A program made the position numbers and the translations under genes. A model generated the notes under the pieces. That model was not told where the DNA came from. It ran no database searches and saw nothing but the letters and a program-made list of their open reading frames with translations. A stretch of DNA of 60,186 nucleotides from a virus. How positions within the stretch are numbered: the first letter of the stretch is position 1; every line of letters starts with the position of its first letter. This document shows positions 17,211 to 25,454 of the stretch, in pieces. The stretch lies in the IMG/VR virus record IMGVR_UViG_3300035698_017217, positions 1 to 60,186 of that record. The stretch is one strand, 5' to 3'.

Positions 17211-17732
17211 ATGATATGTGCTGTGAACAAAACAGAAACCAGATATGCCGATTGTGAAAAGTTGTTAAAGAAGCTGGCTTGGGATGCTCATCGAAAATAC
17301 GGTAACACATTCGATGAATTTCTGTCAGCAGCAAATGAAGGTTTTGCTCGTGCCAATGCAACGTATAACGAAAAATCCAGTGCTAAGTTTTCTTCTTGGG
17401 TGTATTGGAATGTGAAAAGGACCATACTTGATTCGTTGCGGAAAAGAACAGCGGAAAAAAGAACACGTTTTTCCAAAACTGGTGATATGACACATTTTTC
17501 TAAACTAGAATCTTTTAATCTTGAAAGTTATATAAGTAGACTTACTGATGATGGTAAAAGTGTTGTTCAATTACTGTTAGACCATCCATTAGACTTGATT
17601 GAAATGTATAAAGTACCAGAAGGTGTCGAATGCATTCAAGAAGGTTTGATGAAACAATTATCTGATGCTGGTTGGTGTCTTAGTCGATGTATCAAAGCTT
17701 GTAATGACATAAGAGAAGAACTGTGTCTTTGA
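17211..17732 (+). CDS. Sigma-70-like factor
   Basis: 173 aa. LLKKLAWDAHRKYGNTFDEFLSAANEGFARA...TYNEKSSAKFSSWVYWNVKRTILDSLRKR follows sigma region 2: core-binding helix with an acidic motif, then FSSWVYW corresponding to the -10-recognition/melting helix. Region 4 is not clear in the C-terminal 80 residues, so -35 recognition may be lost or different, matching the motif-B promoters that lack a -35. Likely redirects host RNA polymerase to phage promoters. Confidence 0.75.
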   Translation: MICAVNKTETRYADCEKLLKKLAWDAHRKYGNTFDEFLSAANEGFARANATYNEKSSAKFSSWVYWNVKRTILDSLRKRTAEKRTRFSKTGDMTHFSKLESFNLESYISRLTDDGKSVVQLLLDHPLDLIEMYKVPEGVECIQEGLMKQLSDAGWCLSRCIKACNDIREELCL

Positions 17733-17787
17733 TTGTAAGGGTTTTGTATTTAGTTTATAACATAGTAGTAAATGGTGGAGATGAACT

Positions 17788-17982
17788 GTGCCTCATAATG
17801 AAAAAACAGAGTTCTTAAAACCTAGATTATCTAATTCGTACAATAAACGATGTTCATGTTGTCCAGCACCAATCCACAAAACCAATTCATCTGGTTTATG
17901 TACTGATTGTGCTGTTCATTTGCGACATACCGGAGAGTATCAATCTCATGTCAAGAATAATCAAAACACGGCAAATTGTTAA
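17788..17982 (+). CDS. Small zinc-finger-like protein
   Basis: 64 aa from GTG 17788 with GGAG upstream. CSCCPAPIHKTNSSGLCTDC is a four-Cys zinc-finger pattern. Function unknown; such proteins often bind nucleic acid. The GTG start is uncertain. Confidence 0.5.
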   Translation: MPHNEKTEFLKPRLSNSYNKRCSCCPAPIHKTNSSGLCTDCAVHLRHTGEYQSHVKNNQNTANC

Positions 17983-18154
17983 TGTTGTTGAACGTAGAAA
18001 AGACAATGATAAATACATTATAATTTACGATGAAGATCACCGTGAAAGAGCAATGATGAAACTTTTTACCTGGGCTATACGTCCTGAATTGAATCTGGAT
18101 ATTCAAGATGCTCAAACAGCTTGTGACTTGATAGATAATGTTGAATACAAATGA
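17948..18154 (+). CDS. Hypothetical 68-aa protein
   Basis: ATG 17948 overlaps the previous gene by 35 bases; ends in an ATGA overlap with the SNF2 gene. Charged, with a DEDHRERAMMKLFTW helix. No family recognised. Confidence 0.5.
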   Translation: MSRIIKTRQIVNVVERRKDNDKYIIIYDEDHRERAMMKLFTWAIRPELNLDIQDAQTACDLIDNVEYK

Positions 18155-19509
18155 AGATAAAACCAAAACCGTTTCCATATCAACGTGAGTGCATTGATGA
18201 AATTGCTAAATTTGGTGGTAGGGTTTTGCTGAGTGCAGATATGGGTTTAGGTAAAACACCTATGTCCTTGTGGTATCTACAAGAGAATGCCAGTAAGGCT
18301 TTGCCTGCGGTTGTTGTATGCCCTGCTTCCGTGAAATATCAATGGGCTCATGAAGCAAAAAAATTCATTGGTGTAAAAGCGTCTATAGCAGAAGGCAGAA
18401 CACCACCGAGATATGCACCATCAAGAACACCGTTGTTGATAATCAATTATGATATTCTGTCTTACTGGGAAAAGTGGCTTTATAAGTTAAAGCCTAATAC
18501 AATTGTAATAGATGAATGCCAGTTTGTAGCAAACCCTAGCACTAAGCGAACGAAAGCGGTACAGCGTTTGTGTAAGAGATCTAAGCATGTGATTGCTTTA
18601 TCTGGTACTCCACTAATGAATCGGCCCATTGAATTGTTTCCTATGCTTAACATTTTGAAGCCTGTTTATTTTAATAGCAGATTTCAATATGGAACTGAGT
18701 ATTGTGGTGCAAAGATGACACCATGGGGATGGGATTTCAAAGGTGTTTCAAAAACGAAGAAGCTAAATAAGTTGTTGTTGAAAACTTGTATGGTGCGGAG
18801 AAGAAAAGTTGACGTATTAAAAGATCTGCCTGATAAGATGAGGCAGGTAGTTCCGATCAAGTTAGCTGATAAGAAAGAGTACGATAGTGCTGTTAATGAT
18901 TTTCTGTCTTGGTTACGAGGAAAGAACAGTGCTGCTGCTAAACGTGCAGAAAAAGCACAAGCTATGCTCAAAGCCGGTTACCTGCTAAGACTGGTTGGTG
19001 AAATGAAATGGAAGTTTGTTGCTGCATGGTGTAATGAATTTTTCGAAAACACTGATAAGAAGTTGGTGGTGTTTGCAGTTCATACGCAAATGATAAAATT
19101 GCTTAAAGAAAACACAAATGTAAAATCTGTTGTGATTGATGGAAGCGTAACAGGAAAGAATAGACAGAAAGCTGTCATGAGTTTTCAGAATGATCCAAAA
19201 ACTAGATTGTTGTTAGGTAACATACGTGCGGCTGGTATTGGTATCACGTTGACTGCTGCATCAGATGTGGTGTTTGCAGAACTACCATGGAGACCGGCTG
19301 ATTTGACCCAAGCTGAAGATAGATGCCATAGGATTGGCCAAAAAGATGTTGTGTGGGGTCATTACCTCATAGCTATTGGCACCATTGAAGAACGATTGTG
19401 CAAGATCTTACAACATAAGCAAACTACTTTGTCTGCGATTCTTGATGGTGGTAAGGTTAAAGGTGATCTTGATGTGTTCGATAAACTAATGCAAGGGCTG
19501 ATTGCATGA
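18151..19509 (+). CDS. SNF2/SWI2-type helicase-like ATPase
   Basis: 452 aa. Motif I ADMGLGKTPMS, motif Ia VVCPASVKYQW, motif II VIDECQF (DExx), motif III LSGTPLMN, and motif VI QAEDRCHRIGQ are all present in order, with GIGITLTAASDVVF before motif VI. This is a complete two-lobe SF2 translocase of the SMARCAL1-like phage group. Likely remodels forks or displaces proteins from DNA. It is translationally coupled to the primase that follows. Confidence 0.9.
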   Translation: MKIKPKPFPYQRECIDEIAKFGGRVLLSADMGLGKTPMSLWYLQENASKALPAVVVCPASVKYQWAHEAKKFIGVKASIAEGRTPPRYAPSRTPLLIINYDILSYWEKWLYKLKPNTIVIDECQFVANPSTKRTKAVQRLCKRSKHVIALSGTPLMNRPIELFPMLNILKPVYFNSRFQYGTEYCGAKMTPWGWDFKGVSKTKKLNKLLLKTCMVRRRKVDVLKDLPDKMRQVVPIKLADKKEYDSAVNDFLSWLRGKNSAAAKRAEKAQAMLKAGYLLRLVGEMKWKFVAAWCNEFFENTDKKLVVFAVHTQMIKLLKENTNVKSVVIDGSVTGKNRQKAVMSFQNDPKTRLLLGNIRAAGIGITLTAASDVVFAELPWRPADLTQAEDRCHRIGQKDVVWGHYLIAIGTIEERLCKILQHKQTTLSAILDGGKVKGDLDVFDKLMQGLIA

Positions 19510-20384
19510 CGGTTCAAGAAATTTTAGAAGAAAGCAATGTTGAATACGTTGAGTATGGTCAGCATCACCACACTCGATTCGGATGGATACAGATTGATTG
19601 TCCGCATTGTGGAGAAGAATCGAAGAAGTTCCACCTCGGCATAAACATAGAAGGTACTTACGCTAATTGCTGGCAATGTGGTCCATTACAAATCGTTGAT
19701 GTGCTTGCTGCTGTCACTAGAATCGAACGCTATGTAATTCTGAAGCGTCTAAAAATCCTTCCACACGCCCGTACTCGCACGGATGGACGTGAAAGGGGAT
19801 TATCTAAGGTAAAAATCCCGAAGGGCTTACAATCGATCACAAGAGCCGAGAAACGATATCTAATAGACAGGGGCTTCGATCCTGGTGAGATTGAAGAGAA
19901 ATGGGGCATAAAAGCTACTGGTATTGTTGGTCGTTTGTCTTGGAGAATATGGATACCGATACATTTGGGGGGCAAAGTAGTAAGCTGGACAACTAGGGCC
20001 ATTGGTAAGAAAGGTTTGCGTTATTTGTCTGCTGCTCCAGATGAAGAATCTGTTTCACATAAGACGTTGTTGTATGGGGAAGATTTCACCCAAAATGCTG
20101 TGATTGTTGTTGAGGGACCGCTTGATGTGTGGAAAGTTGGTCCTGGTGCTGTTGCCATCATGGGGCTTAACTTCACTGGGGAACAACGTGACCGCATAGC
20201 AAGATACTCACGTCGAGTTATTTGTTTAGACAGCTCGAAAGATGCACAATCTGTGGGCACGAAACTTGCTGATGAGCTTTTATGCCGTCCTGGTGAAACT
20301 CAATTGGTTCACTTAGAAACCGGTGACGATCCAGGGGAAGCTGATAAGGCTGAATTAGATGATTTGAGAGCCTTGATTCGTTAG
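19506..20384 (+). CDS. DnaG-like primase (zinc finger plus TOPRIM)
   Basis: 292 aa. CPHC...CWQC at residues ~32-58 is the zinc-binding domain that reads template. VIVVEGPLDVWK is the TOPRIM Glu site, and RRVICLDSSKDAQSVG sits where the DxD acidic pair should be, but only the first Asp is obvious. So the metal site may be altered, or the alignment uses a nearby Asp. Much shorter than bacterial DnaG; lacks a helicase-binding tail. Inferred role: priming on phage DNA. Confidence 0.8.
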   Translation: MTVQEILEESNVEYVEYGQHHHTRFGWIQIDCPHCGEESKKFHLGINIEGTYANCWQCGPLQIVDVLAAVTRIERYVILKRLKILPHARTRTDGRERGLSKVKIPKGLQSITRAEKRYLIDRGFDPGEIEEKWGIKATGIVGRLSWRIWIPIHLGGKVVSWTTRAIGKKGLRYLSAAPDEESVSHKTLLYGEDFTQNAVIVVEGPLDVWKVGPGAVAIMGLNFTGEQRDRIARYSRRVICLDSSKDAQSVGTKLADELLCRPGETQLVHLETGDDPGEADKAELDDLRALIR

Positions 20385-20412
20385 TTTTTTTCGAGAAAAT
20401 CCGAGCAAAATA

Positions 20413-20496
20413 ATCCTGGTTTCTGCCCAATCTTATAGGGTTTTATGCGATAATAAGTATAGAGGGGCAAGGCAGAGGGCAAAAAAGGAAAAAATC
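20413..20496 (+). promoter_or_regulatory. Class A promoter/leader module 5
   Basis: GGTTTCTGCCCAATCTTATAGG, then GCGATAATAAGTATAGAGGGGCAAGG and AGGGCAAAAAAGGAAAAAA. The -10 region here also resembles class B (GCGATAATA), linking the two promoter classes. Confidence 0.7.
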
Positions 20497-20703
20497 ATGA
20501 CTACAGTAAAAATCACCATCACAGCCAAAACTGGTGTGAAGTCATCTTGGTATGTTCGTGATACCCCGGAGAACTTCTACCAATTGCGTAAACGGCTAAA
20601 CGACGGATTTCCAGAGGTTCGTTACCGCTGGCAAGACCTGAATGGGGAATATGATGATTCTGTTACAGCCGCTTGTATTGTGGATTTCGTGGTTTCTGCC
20701 TAA
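20497..20703 (+). CDS. Hypothetical 68-aa protein (class A cassette)
   Basis: Small protein with no known domain. Its stop codon is the TAA of GGTTTCTGCCTAATAT of the next module, so the last residues (VVSA) are encoded by promoter sequence, as also happens for the gene ending at 23598. Confidence 0.65.
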   Translation: MTTVKITITAKTGVKSSWYVRDTPENFYQLRKRLNDGFPEVRYRWQDLNGEYDDSVTAACIVDFVVSA

Positions 20704-20769
20704 TATCTTTGCCCCAAAACGAATATATAAGTAGAGGGGTAACTTAGAGGGCAAAAAACGGAGAAAATC
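20691..20769 (+). promoter_or_regulatory. Class A promoter/leader module 6
   Basis: GGTTTCTGCCTAATATCTTTGCCCC, ACGAATATATAAGTAGAGGGG, then AGAGGGCAAAAAACGGAGAAAA. Overlaps the 3' end of the preceding gene. Confidence 0.75.
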
Positions 20770-21039
20770 ATGGCTTCAATAAAAAATGAGTTTCGTTCGT
20801 CCCAAAAATGGTTCAATGACATAGCCCCCGCTGCGAAAGATCTTGCAGAAACTACTGTTGATGAACTGCTTGCTTCTGATCCTGTTCTTTTGCGTGTCAT
20901 GTACAGGGAATGGATGGGACCAGTCGATATGGATGACAGAAAAACTGTTGCTGAAATAGTACACAAACATCATGTTCACATGTGGGATTGGCTGCAATAC
21001 ATGATGAAAAAGAACGGTCGTAAAAATCCGTGTGATTGA
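20770..21039 (+). CDS. Hypothetical 89-aa protein (class A cassette)
   Basis: Mostly helical and charged, with WGMPV-free but Trp-rich C-terminus (MWDWLQYMMKK). No family recognised. Confidence 0.65.
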   Translation: MASIKNEFRSSQKWFNDIAPAAKDLAETTVDELLASDPVLLRVMYREWMGPVDMDDRKTVAEIVHKHHVHMWDWLQYMMKKNGRKNPCD

Positions 21040-21042
21040 AAA

Positions 21043-21134
21043 ATTAGTCTGTTTTCTGCCTAATATTATAGGCTAACGGACGATATATAAGTAGAGGGGC
21101 AAGCAAGCCAAATGGCAAAAAGGAAATACGAGTT
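21043..21134 (+). promoter_or_regulatory. Class A promoter/leader module 7
   Basis: ATTAGTCTGTTTTCTGCC, TAATATTATAGGC, GACGATATATAAGTAGAGGGGCAAG, leader GGCAAAAAGGAAATACGAG. Nearly identical to module 3 in its upstream half and to module 8 in its leader. Confidence 0.75.
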
Positions 21135-21755
21135 ATGGCTACTATGACCAAACGAATGAGCAAAAAGGAAAAAGCGATAACCATGCTTGATGATAATGGT
21201 TTGTCGCGTGTGTGGGAATTGTATCATATGTCCAGCAATGAACGAATTGCTGCTGGAGCCGCCGATATGGTTCATGGTTCTTTGGAATATACCCCGATGT
21301 ATTGCATTCTTCGAGAGATGGTCGATAAGCTGCTTAGATGGGGAAGCTTGTCGGAAAAACAAATTAAGTTCCTGCATTCCATCGTTGAGCGGATTGGTAA
21401 CCGGAAAGAGATCGAAGCAAAGCGGGCAATTGATAAGATGAATACCAAAGATTGTCCTGCTGGCAAAGTTGTGGTCGAAGGAACTGTCATCAAGGTAAAA
21501 ACGCATTTCAACCGTTACGGCGAGTCATTGAAAATGACTGTGAAACACGACGATGGCTGGTTGGTTTGGGGTTCTGTGCCTTCAAATCTTCAATTGTTTA
21601 ATGTGGAGAAGTCTGTTGATGGAGAAATTTGGACTGAGCAACGTGGTTTAGTCCGAAATGATCGTGTTCGTTTTACCGGAACTGTTGTTGTGAGTGACAC
21701 AGATTCGAAATTTGGTTTCTTCAAGCGACCTACGCAAGCGTCCTTGGTTGAATAG
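21135..21755 (+). CDS. OB-fold-like phage protein (class A cassette)
   Basis: 206 aa. The C-terminal half (VVVEGTVIKVKTHFNRYGE, KMTVKHDDGWLVWGSVP, NDRVRFTGTVVVSD, KFGFFKRPTQA) has the repeated beta pattern of an OB-fold module common in phage and actinobacterial proteins of unknown role. The N-terminal half is helical. Could bind nucleic acid; not shown. Confidence 0.7.
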   Translation: MATMTKRMSKKEKAITMLDDNGLSRVWELYHMSSNERIAAGAADMVHGSLEYTPMYCILREMVDKLLRWGSLSEKQIKFLHSIVERIGNRKEIEAKRAIDKMNTKDCPAGKVVVEGTVIKVKTHFNRYGESLKMTVKHDDGWLVWGSVPSNLQLFNVEKSVDGEIWTEQRGLVRNDRVRFTGTVVVSDTDSKFGFFKRPTQASLVE

Positions 21756-21769
21756 TCCGTAACTTATAT

Positions 21770-21791
21770 CCTCCCACAATCGTGTGGGAGG
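21770..21791 (+). promoter_or_regulatory. Perfect 9-bp hairpin before winged-helix gene
   Basis: CCTCCCACA pairs exactly with TGTGGGAGG around ATCG. There is no T tract, so it is not a standard terminator; the 3' arm contains GGGAGG close to the next ribosome site, so it could gate translation. Confidence 0.6.
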
Positions 21792-21805
21792 TGGGAGACA
21801 GAACG

Positions 21806-22039
21806 ATGAAAGACATGACCCCGTTACAATACAAAATGTTGAAAGCGATCAACGATGGTGATTTTGCTTTGTGTCATTTGTATAACCATTTCAATTGTAA
21901 AATTTCTTACGAGCGATTCAAAAAACACTTGTATATTTTGAAAAATTTTGGACACGTTTATGTGACTGAAACTAATGGTGGGTTTACTTTCGGCATGACT
22001 GCCCAAGGTCGTGATTACATGAAACCGATCATTTACTAG
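21806..22039 (+). CDS. Small winged-helix-like protein
   Basis: 77 aa from ATG 21806. TPLQYKMLKAINDGDFALCHLYNHFN...FKKHLYILKNFGHVYVTE...FGMTAQGRDYM fits a short winged HTH (MarR/PadR-like proportions). Possibly a transcription regulator. Confidence moderate because helices are inferred by pattern only. Confidence 0.55.
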   Translation: MKDMTPLQYKMLKAINDGDFALCHLYNHFNCKISYERFKKHLYILKNFGHVYVTETNGGFTFGMTAQGRDYMKPIIY

Positions 22040-22048
22040 GAGAGTACG

Positions 22049-22408
22049 ATGCCCATTACAGAACCGAGAATGGAAAGTGTTTGTGATAAAGTCAAAGCGG
22101 TGCTCGAATTCCGTACACCATATATGATTATCACAACAGATGATAGTATCTGTTCCAGTGTGATGATACGTGGATCGTTTGAATCACGTGAAGATTGGCC
22201 AAATTCGATACTCCACAACAGCCGGTATTTCATGTTTCGGATCGGACCAAAGGGCAAGGAACGATACTACAAAAATGGATCAAAAATGACGGTTGCACTA
22301 TTCAGTTATGGGAGTGGTCTGAACAAATTCAGGAAGTACACCGGTACTGTGGAAAAAGTCGTTGAAAAAATCGAAAAGTGGTTCAAAAACAATGAGGAAA
22401 AATCATGA
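22049..22408 (+). CDS. Hypothetical 119-aa protein
   Basis: AGGAG precedes the start. No recognised domain; basic C-terminus. ATGA overlap with the MutS_I-like gene. Confidence 0.6.
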   Translation: MPITEPRMESVCDKVKAVLEFRTPYMIITTDDSICSSVMIRGSFESREDWPNSILHNSRYFMFRIGPKGKERYYKNGSKMTVALFSYGSGLNKFRKYTGTVEKVVEKIEKWFKNNEEKS

Positions 22409-22719
22409 ATGAAATTGATCGATATTTGGTGTCTAAACGGTATAAGGCAATGCGAGAAAAGGATCCTGATTCTATTTTTCTGTTCAAGATTTGGGATTTT
22501 TACGAAACGTTTTATCAAAACGCTTTAACTCTTCATAAAGTGCTTGATCTGTCACTGACTAAAATAGAATGGAAAAATGATTCTGTTCCTATGACTGGCT
22601 TTCCTTGTTCTCTTCTACATCACAATTTGGATAAATTGATACGTTCTGGGTTTCGTGTTGTTGTAATAAAGAAAGAGAAGAATAAAGAAAAAGATATAGA
22701 AGAAGAAGGAAAAACATAA
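22405..22719 (+). CDS. Stand-alone MutS domain I-like protein
   Basis: 104 aa. DPDSIFLFKIWDFYETFYQNA followed by VLDLSLTK, PMTGFPCSLLHHNLDKLI and GFRVVVIKKE follows mismatch-repair MutS domain I, where GDFYE(L/M)F contains the Phe-x-Glu that reads the mismatch; here it is WDFYETF. No clamp or ATPase domain follows. It may bind distorted DNA or act as a MutS mimic. Basic/acidic tail of about 15 residues. Confidence 0.8.
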   Translation: MNEIDRYLVSKRYKAMREKDPDSIFLFKIWDFYETFYQNALTLHKVLDLSLTKIEWKNDSVPMTGFPCSLLHHNLDKLIRSGFRVVVIKKEKNKEKDIEEEGKT

Positions 22720-23016
22720 ATGAATATTTTAGAAGAGGCTGCTAAGCTTGCAGCGTCGTACAACTGGCAACCCAAGTACTTTTATCCCGAACATAACATT
22801 TTGTACGGTAAAGTTCCTGAAGGTTTTGGAACAGAAGTTGGCAAGACCATTGCTTTATTCTTGCAGACGTTTCCGTTTGGAAAAACTAAAGCTGAAGACA
22901 TTGCAGATCGTATTCATGCAAAGGAATTAGGACGTTTACGATTATTGGTTTCTCGAATCAACCGAATGAATTTAGAAGAAAAGGCGAAATTATGCCCGAA
23001 GAAAGAATTGTTGTAA
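22720..23016 (+). CDS. Hypothetical 98-aa protein
   Basis: No family recognised. Starts directly after the previous stop; ends 25 bases into the next gene. Helical, charged C-terminal half. Confidence 0.55.
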   Translation: MNILEEAAKLAASYNWQPKYFYPEHNILYGKVPEGFGTEVGKTIALFLQTFPFGKTKAEDIADRIHAKELGRLRLLVSRINRMNLEEKAKLCPKKELL

Positions 23017-23186
23017 CCGAAGAAGAATTCAACCGATACGTTGATATTCAAAAAGGGGGTAGGTTCAACATGCTGGACCCACGGGCATTGGAGGCAACTG
23101 GTCTAACACACGCTGTTTATAGGGAAATATTACTGGATTACACAGCATTGGTAAAAAAGTATCCTGATGTAAATGGTATTCATTGA
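22992..23186 (+). CDS. Hypothetical 64-aa protein
   Basis: Acidic small protein; overlaps the preceding gene out of frame. No motif recognised. Followed directly by a class A module. Confidence 0.5.
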   Translation: MPEERIVVTEEEFNRYVDIQKGGRFNMLDPRALEATGLTHAVYREILLDYTALVKKYPDVNGIH

Positions 23187-23188
23187 AA

Positions 23189-23280
23189 ATTAGTCTGGTT
23201 TCTGCCTAATATCTTTGCCCCAAAACGAATATATAAGTAGAGGGGCAAGTAAGCCAAAGGGCAAAAAGGAAATACGAGTT
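23189..23280 (+). promoter_or_regulatory. Class A promoter/leader module 8
   Basis: Nearly identical to module 2 upstream (TTAGTCTGGTTTCTGCC, TTGCCCC arm, ACGAATATATAAG) and to module 7 in its leader (AAGCCAAAGGGCAAAAAGGA). Confidence 0.8.
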
Positions 23281-23598
23281 ATGAATAACAAAACCAGAAC
23301 CTTTTCAAAGTCTGATCGTGAGCTTTTTTTGGGTGCAATGAATTGGGACGATCTCGAAGATAACGAACCTGTGATTCGGTATTTCGCAAACGACGCTATA
23401 GCGGTCGCTGACCCTTACGGCTGTGAAATCACTTTGTTTGACGCTGATGGGTTTCCTGAAGAGTACCGGCTTCCCATTAAAACCTTCTCAAACCAGACTG
23501 TTGCTAGAGTGTTTTTGAGCGGTCTGCCTTACACTTTGGACGTAGTTTTTGTTGAGAAGCTTTGTGGTTTTCCTGTAAATAAGGTGGTTTCTGCCTAA
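23281..23598 (+). CDS. Hypothetical 105-aa protein (class A cassette)
   Basis: Start 23281 matches the leader's ribosome site; the longer frame upstream only reads through promoter sequence. No family recognised. Ends inside the next class A module (VVSA stop). Confidence 0.7.
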   Translation: MNNKTRTFSKSDRELFLGAMNWDDLEDNEPVIRYFANDAIAVADPYGCEITLFDADGFPEEYRLPIKTFSNQTVARVFLSGLPYTLDVVFVEKLCGFPVNKVVSA

Positions 23599-23661
23599 TA
23601 TAATTCGTCAAAAACGAATATATAAGTAGAGGGGCAAGGCAGGGGCAAAAAGGAAAAAACG
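23586..23661 (+). promoter_or_regulatory. Class A promoter/leader module 9
   Basis: GGTTTCTGCCTAATATAATTCG, ACGAATATATAAGTAGAGGGGCAAGG, GGGGCAAAAAGGAAAAAACG. The upstream arm is ATTCGTC... pairing with GACGAAT-like sequence instead of TTGCCCC. Confidence 0.75.
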
Positions 23662-23901
23662 ATGAAAACGCTTGAACTGTCGCCTAAAAAAGTGGAGATT
23701 TTCGGTGAAAACTCCATTTCAATTGCAGCCATTTTTGAGTATCTGCAATTACCAAATCACCCGTTTCATGAACAAGCGAAAGAGAAAGCTTCCTCGTTCA
23801 TCGAAGCACAACAAAACGAGCAACGCAAACGAGACCATGAATCGATGCAGCGAAACATGGAAAACATGACGCAATCTGAATGGTCCCGTATCGTTGACTG
23901 A
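23662..23901 (+). CDS. Hypothetical 79-aa protein (class A cassette)
   Basis: C-terminal half is a charged, Gln/Glu/Arg-rich helix, possibly coiled coil. No family recognised. Confidence 0.65.
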   Translation: MKTLELSPKKVEIFGENSISIAAIFEYLQLPNHPFHEQAKEKASSFIEAQQNEQRKRDHESMQRNMENMTQSEWSRIVD

Positions 23902-23930
23902 TCTGTTTCAAATTTTTAAGGAGATGTATG

Positions 23931-24590
23931 ATGTCTGAATTGCAAATTGACCAACAGGTTATCTACCAAAATTGTACTTGTGGAATGCCAGTTATTGGCC
24001 GTGTCACCCGTGTGACCAAGACACAAGCTAGGGTCACAGTTATGTCTGATAACACTGTGAAAGAAGTCGGTCCTTTCAAAAGAAATTCTCACATTGACAG
24101 GCATGATATTATTTGTGGAAAATATGATAGTGGTCATGTTTTCTCTGATCTTGAAAAACTGCATGAACTTGAAAAATCTCATTTTGCTCACGAATCCCGT
24201 AAAGATGCAAAGATAAAGAAGCATCTAGAAGAAAGAGAACAGCGTGAGAAAGAACGAGAAAAAAGAATGATAGCCACCAAGAAAGCTATCATGGACGCTG
24301 GTGGGTTGGAAACTGTTGTGGATTATGAAGATGAGATTTCTGACGATGTGACGTTTTTGGTCGCCAATGTTCCTCATAATCCCGATGTTCGCAATCCTTC
24401 AACCAAATGCATCATGAACATTCGTGTTTTGAAAGAAGATGAAATGCACCGAGATGGTGAGACCGTGGAGATTGGGTTCACTTACACAAAAACGAATGGT
24501 GGTGGTTTCTCTTCAATAGGGACCACGTATCATAAAACGCACGAAGAAGCTGTTCTGGCCGCTATCAACAGTGTATACCATTCGTGGTAA
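23931..24590 (+). CDS. Hypothetical 219-aa protein with central coiled coil
   Basis: ATG 23931 chosen for AGGAG spacing. N-terminal ~50 residues are beta-rich with a CTCGMP turn, the centre (about 75-125) is an Asp/Lys/Glu/Arg coiled coil, and the C-terminal part is alpha/beta. No known family; may be a scaffold or regulator. Confidence 0.65.
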   Translation: MSELQIDQQVIYQNCTCGMPVIGRVTRVTKTQARVTVMSDNTVKEVGPFKRNSHIDRHDIICGKYDSGHVFSDLEKLHELEKSHFAHESRKDAKIKKHLEEREQREKEREKRMIATKKAIMDAGGLETVVDYEDEISDDVTFLVANVPHNPDVRNPSTKCIMNIRVLKEDEMHRDGETVEIGFTYTKTNGGGFSSIGTTYHKTHEEAVLAAINSVYHSW

Positions 24591-24600
24591 GGAGATAGTT

Positions 24601-24822
24601 ATGTTGTTCCAAAGTAAAGAAGGTTTTGACGTTATCAAATTCTTAGATGATGTCGAAGAAGGACAATTGAGCGAACAGGAAACTATCGATGGTTTCCAAG
24701 AGTTGATAAACACAAAAATGGTTTGGCAGTTACGTGGTTGGTATCGACGAACCGCTAACATATTGATTGATACTGATCGTTGTGCATTACCCAAGGAGAA
24801 AGAAAATGACTGTGCTTACTGA
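24601..24822 (+). CDS. Hypothetical 73-aa protein
   Basis: Start 24601 has AAGGAGA upstream. FLDDVEEGQLSEQETIDGFQELINTKMVWQLRGWYRRTA resembles small phage proteins predicted helical (DUF-type 'dip' proteins), role unknown. Confidence 0.65.
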   Translation: MLFQSKEGFDVIKFLDDVEEGQLSEQETIDGFQELINTKMVWQLRGWYRRTANILIDTDRCALPKEKENDCAY

Positions 24823-25117
24823 ATACCATGTGATTGGATGTTTTGAATTGGTACTGGTTAAAGAAAAGGCAATTGGAATGCCGAGAAAGGTTTTGCTTGA
24901 AGCTATCAAAGTTGTTTATCCTGATATCATTCATGATAAATCAGAACTGGATTTAGCTACCATTCTTAATCGGTTAGTGGCTAACAAGGAACTTGCACGA
25001 CATAAGGGCATGATTTACATGCGTGGCCTGCGATACAAAAATTTGATGGAACGTGTTGGAAGTTACGTTACGAAACTTGAAAAGTCGATGGTGAAGAAGG
25101 AGGTGTGCAGTGGTTAA
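24806..25117 (+). CDS. Hypothetical 103-aa protein
   Basis: ATG 24806 follows AAGGAGAAAG and overlaps the previous gene by 17 bases. Predicted mostly helical with a possible winged-helix ordering; not assigned. Confidence 0.6.
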   Translation: MTVLTEYHVIGCFELVLVKEKAIGMPRKVLLEAIKVVYPDIIHDKSELDLATILNRLVANKELARHKGMIYMRGLRYKNLMERVGSYVTKLEKSMVKKEVCSG

Positions 25118-25454
25118 ACATACACCAGGACCATGGGATAGAAATGGTTTGGTAATTTATACTCTTGGGGAGAGTGGTAACAATTCATTTTGTTGCGGAT
25201 TAGATCCATCATTTTTGCCTGATTACGATGATGAAGAAACACAGCTTGCAAATGCTCGATTGATCCAACACGCACCAAAACTATTTGATTTGTGTGAAAA
25301 GTTTTTGGACGGGTATTATATATTCGAGGCTGATGACCAATATCAATGTTCATTCTGTCTTGTCAAACATAGTAAACCTACTGATTTTCCACACAATTGT
25401 GATTGTCCAATTATCAAAGCAAGGTCTGTTATAAAGGACATAAACGATGGTTAA
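25110..25454 (+). CDS. HTPGPW-type phage protein with CxxC motif, copy 1
   Basis: 114 aa from GTG 25110 with GAAGGAGG upstream. Starts HTPGPW and has NARLIQHAPKLFDL, the two signatures of small Ead/Ea22-like phage proteins. The C-terminal part CSFC...HNCDC is a probable zinc site shared with the gene at 25799. One of three tandem relatives. Confidence 0.7.
   Translation: MVKHTPGPWDRNGLVIYTLGESGNNSFCCGLDPSFLPDYDDEETQLANARLIQHAPKLFDLCEKFLDGYYIFEADDQYQCSFCLVKHSKPTDFPHNCDCPIIKARSVIKDINDG

Noticed and set aside
14177-23661. CRISPR array
   Set aside because: The repeated modules are kilobases apart and each precedes a gene; there are no short regular spacers.
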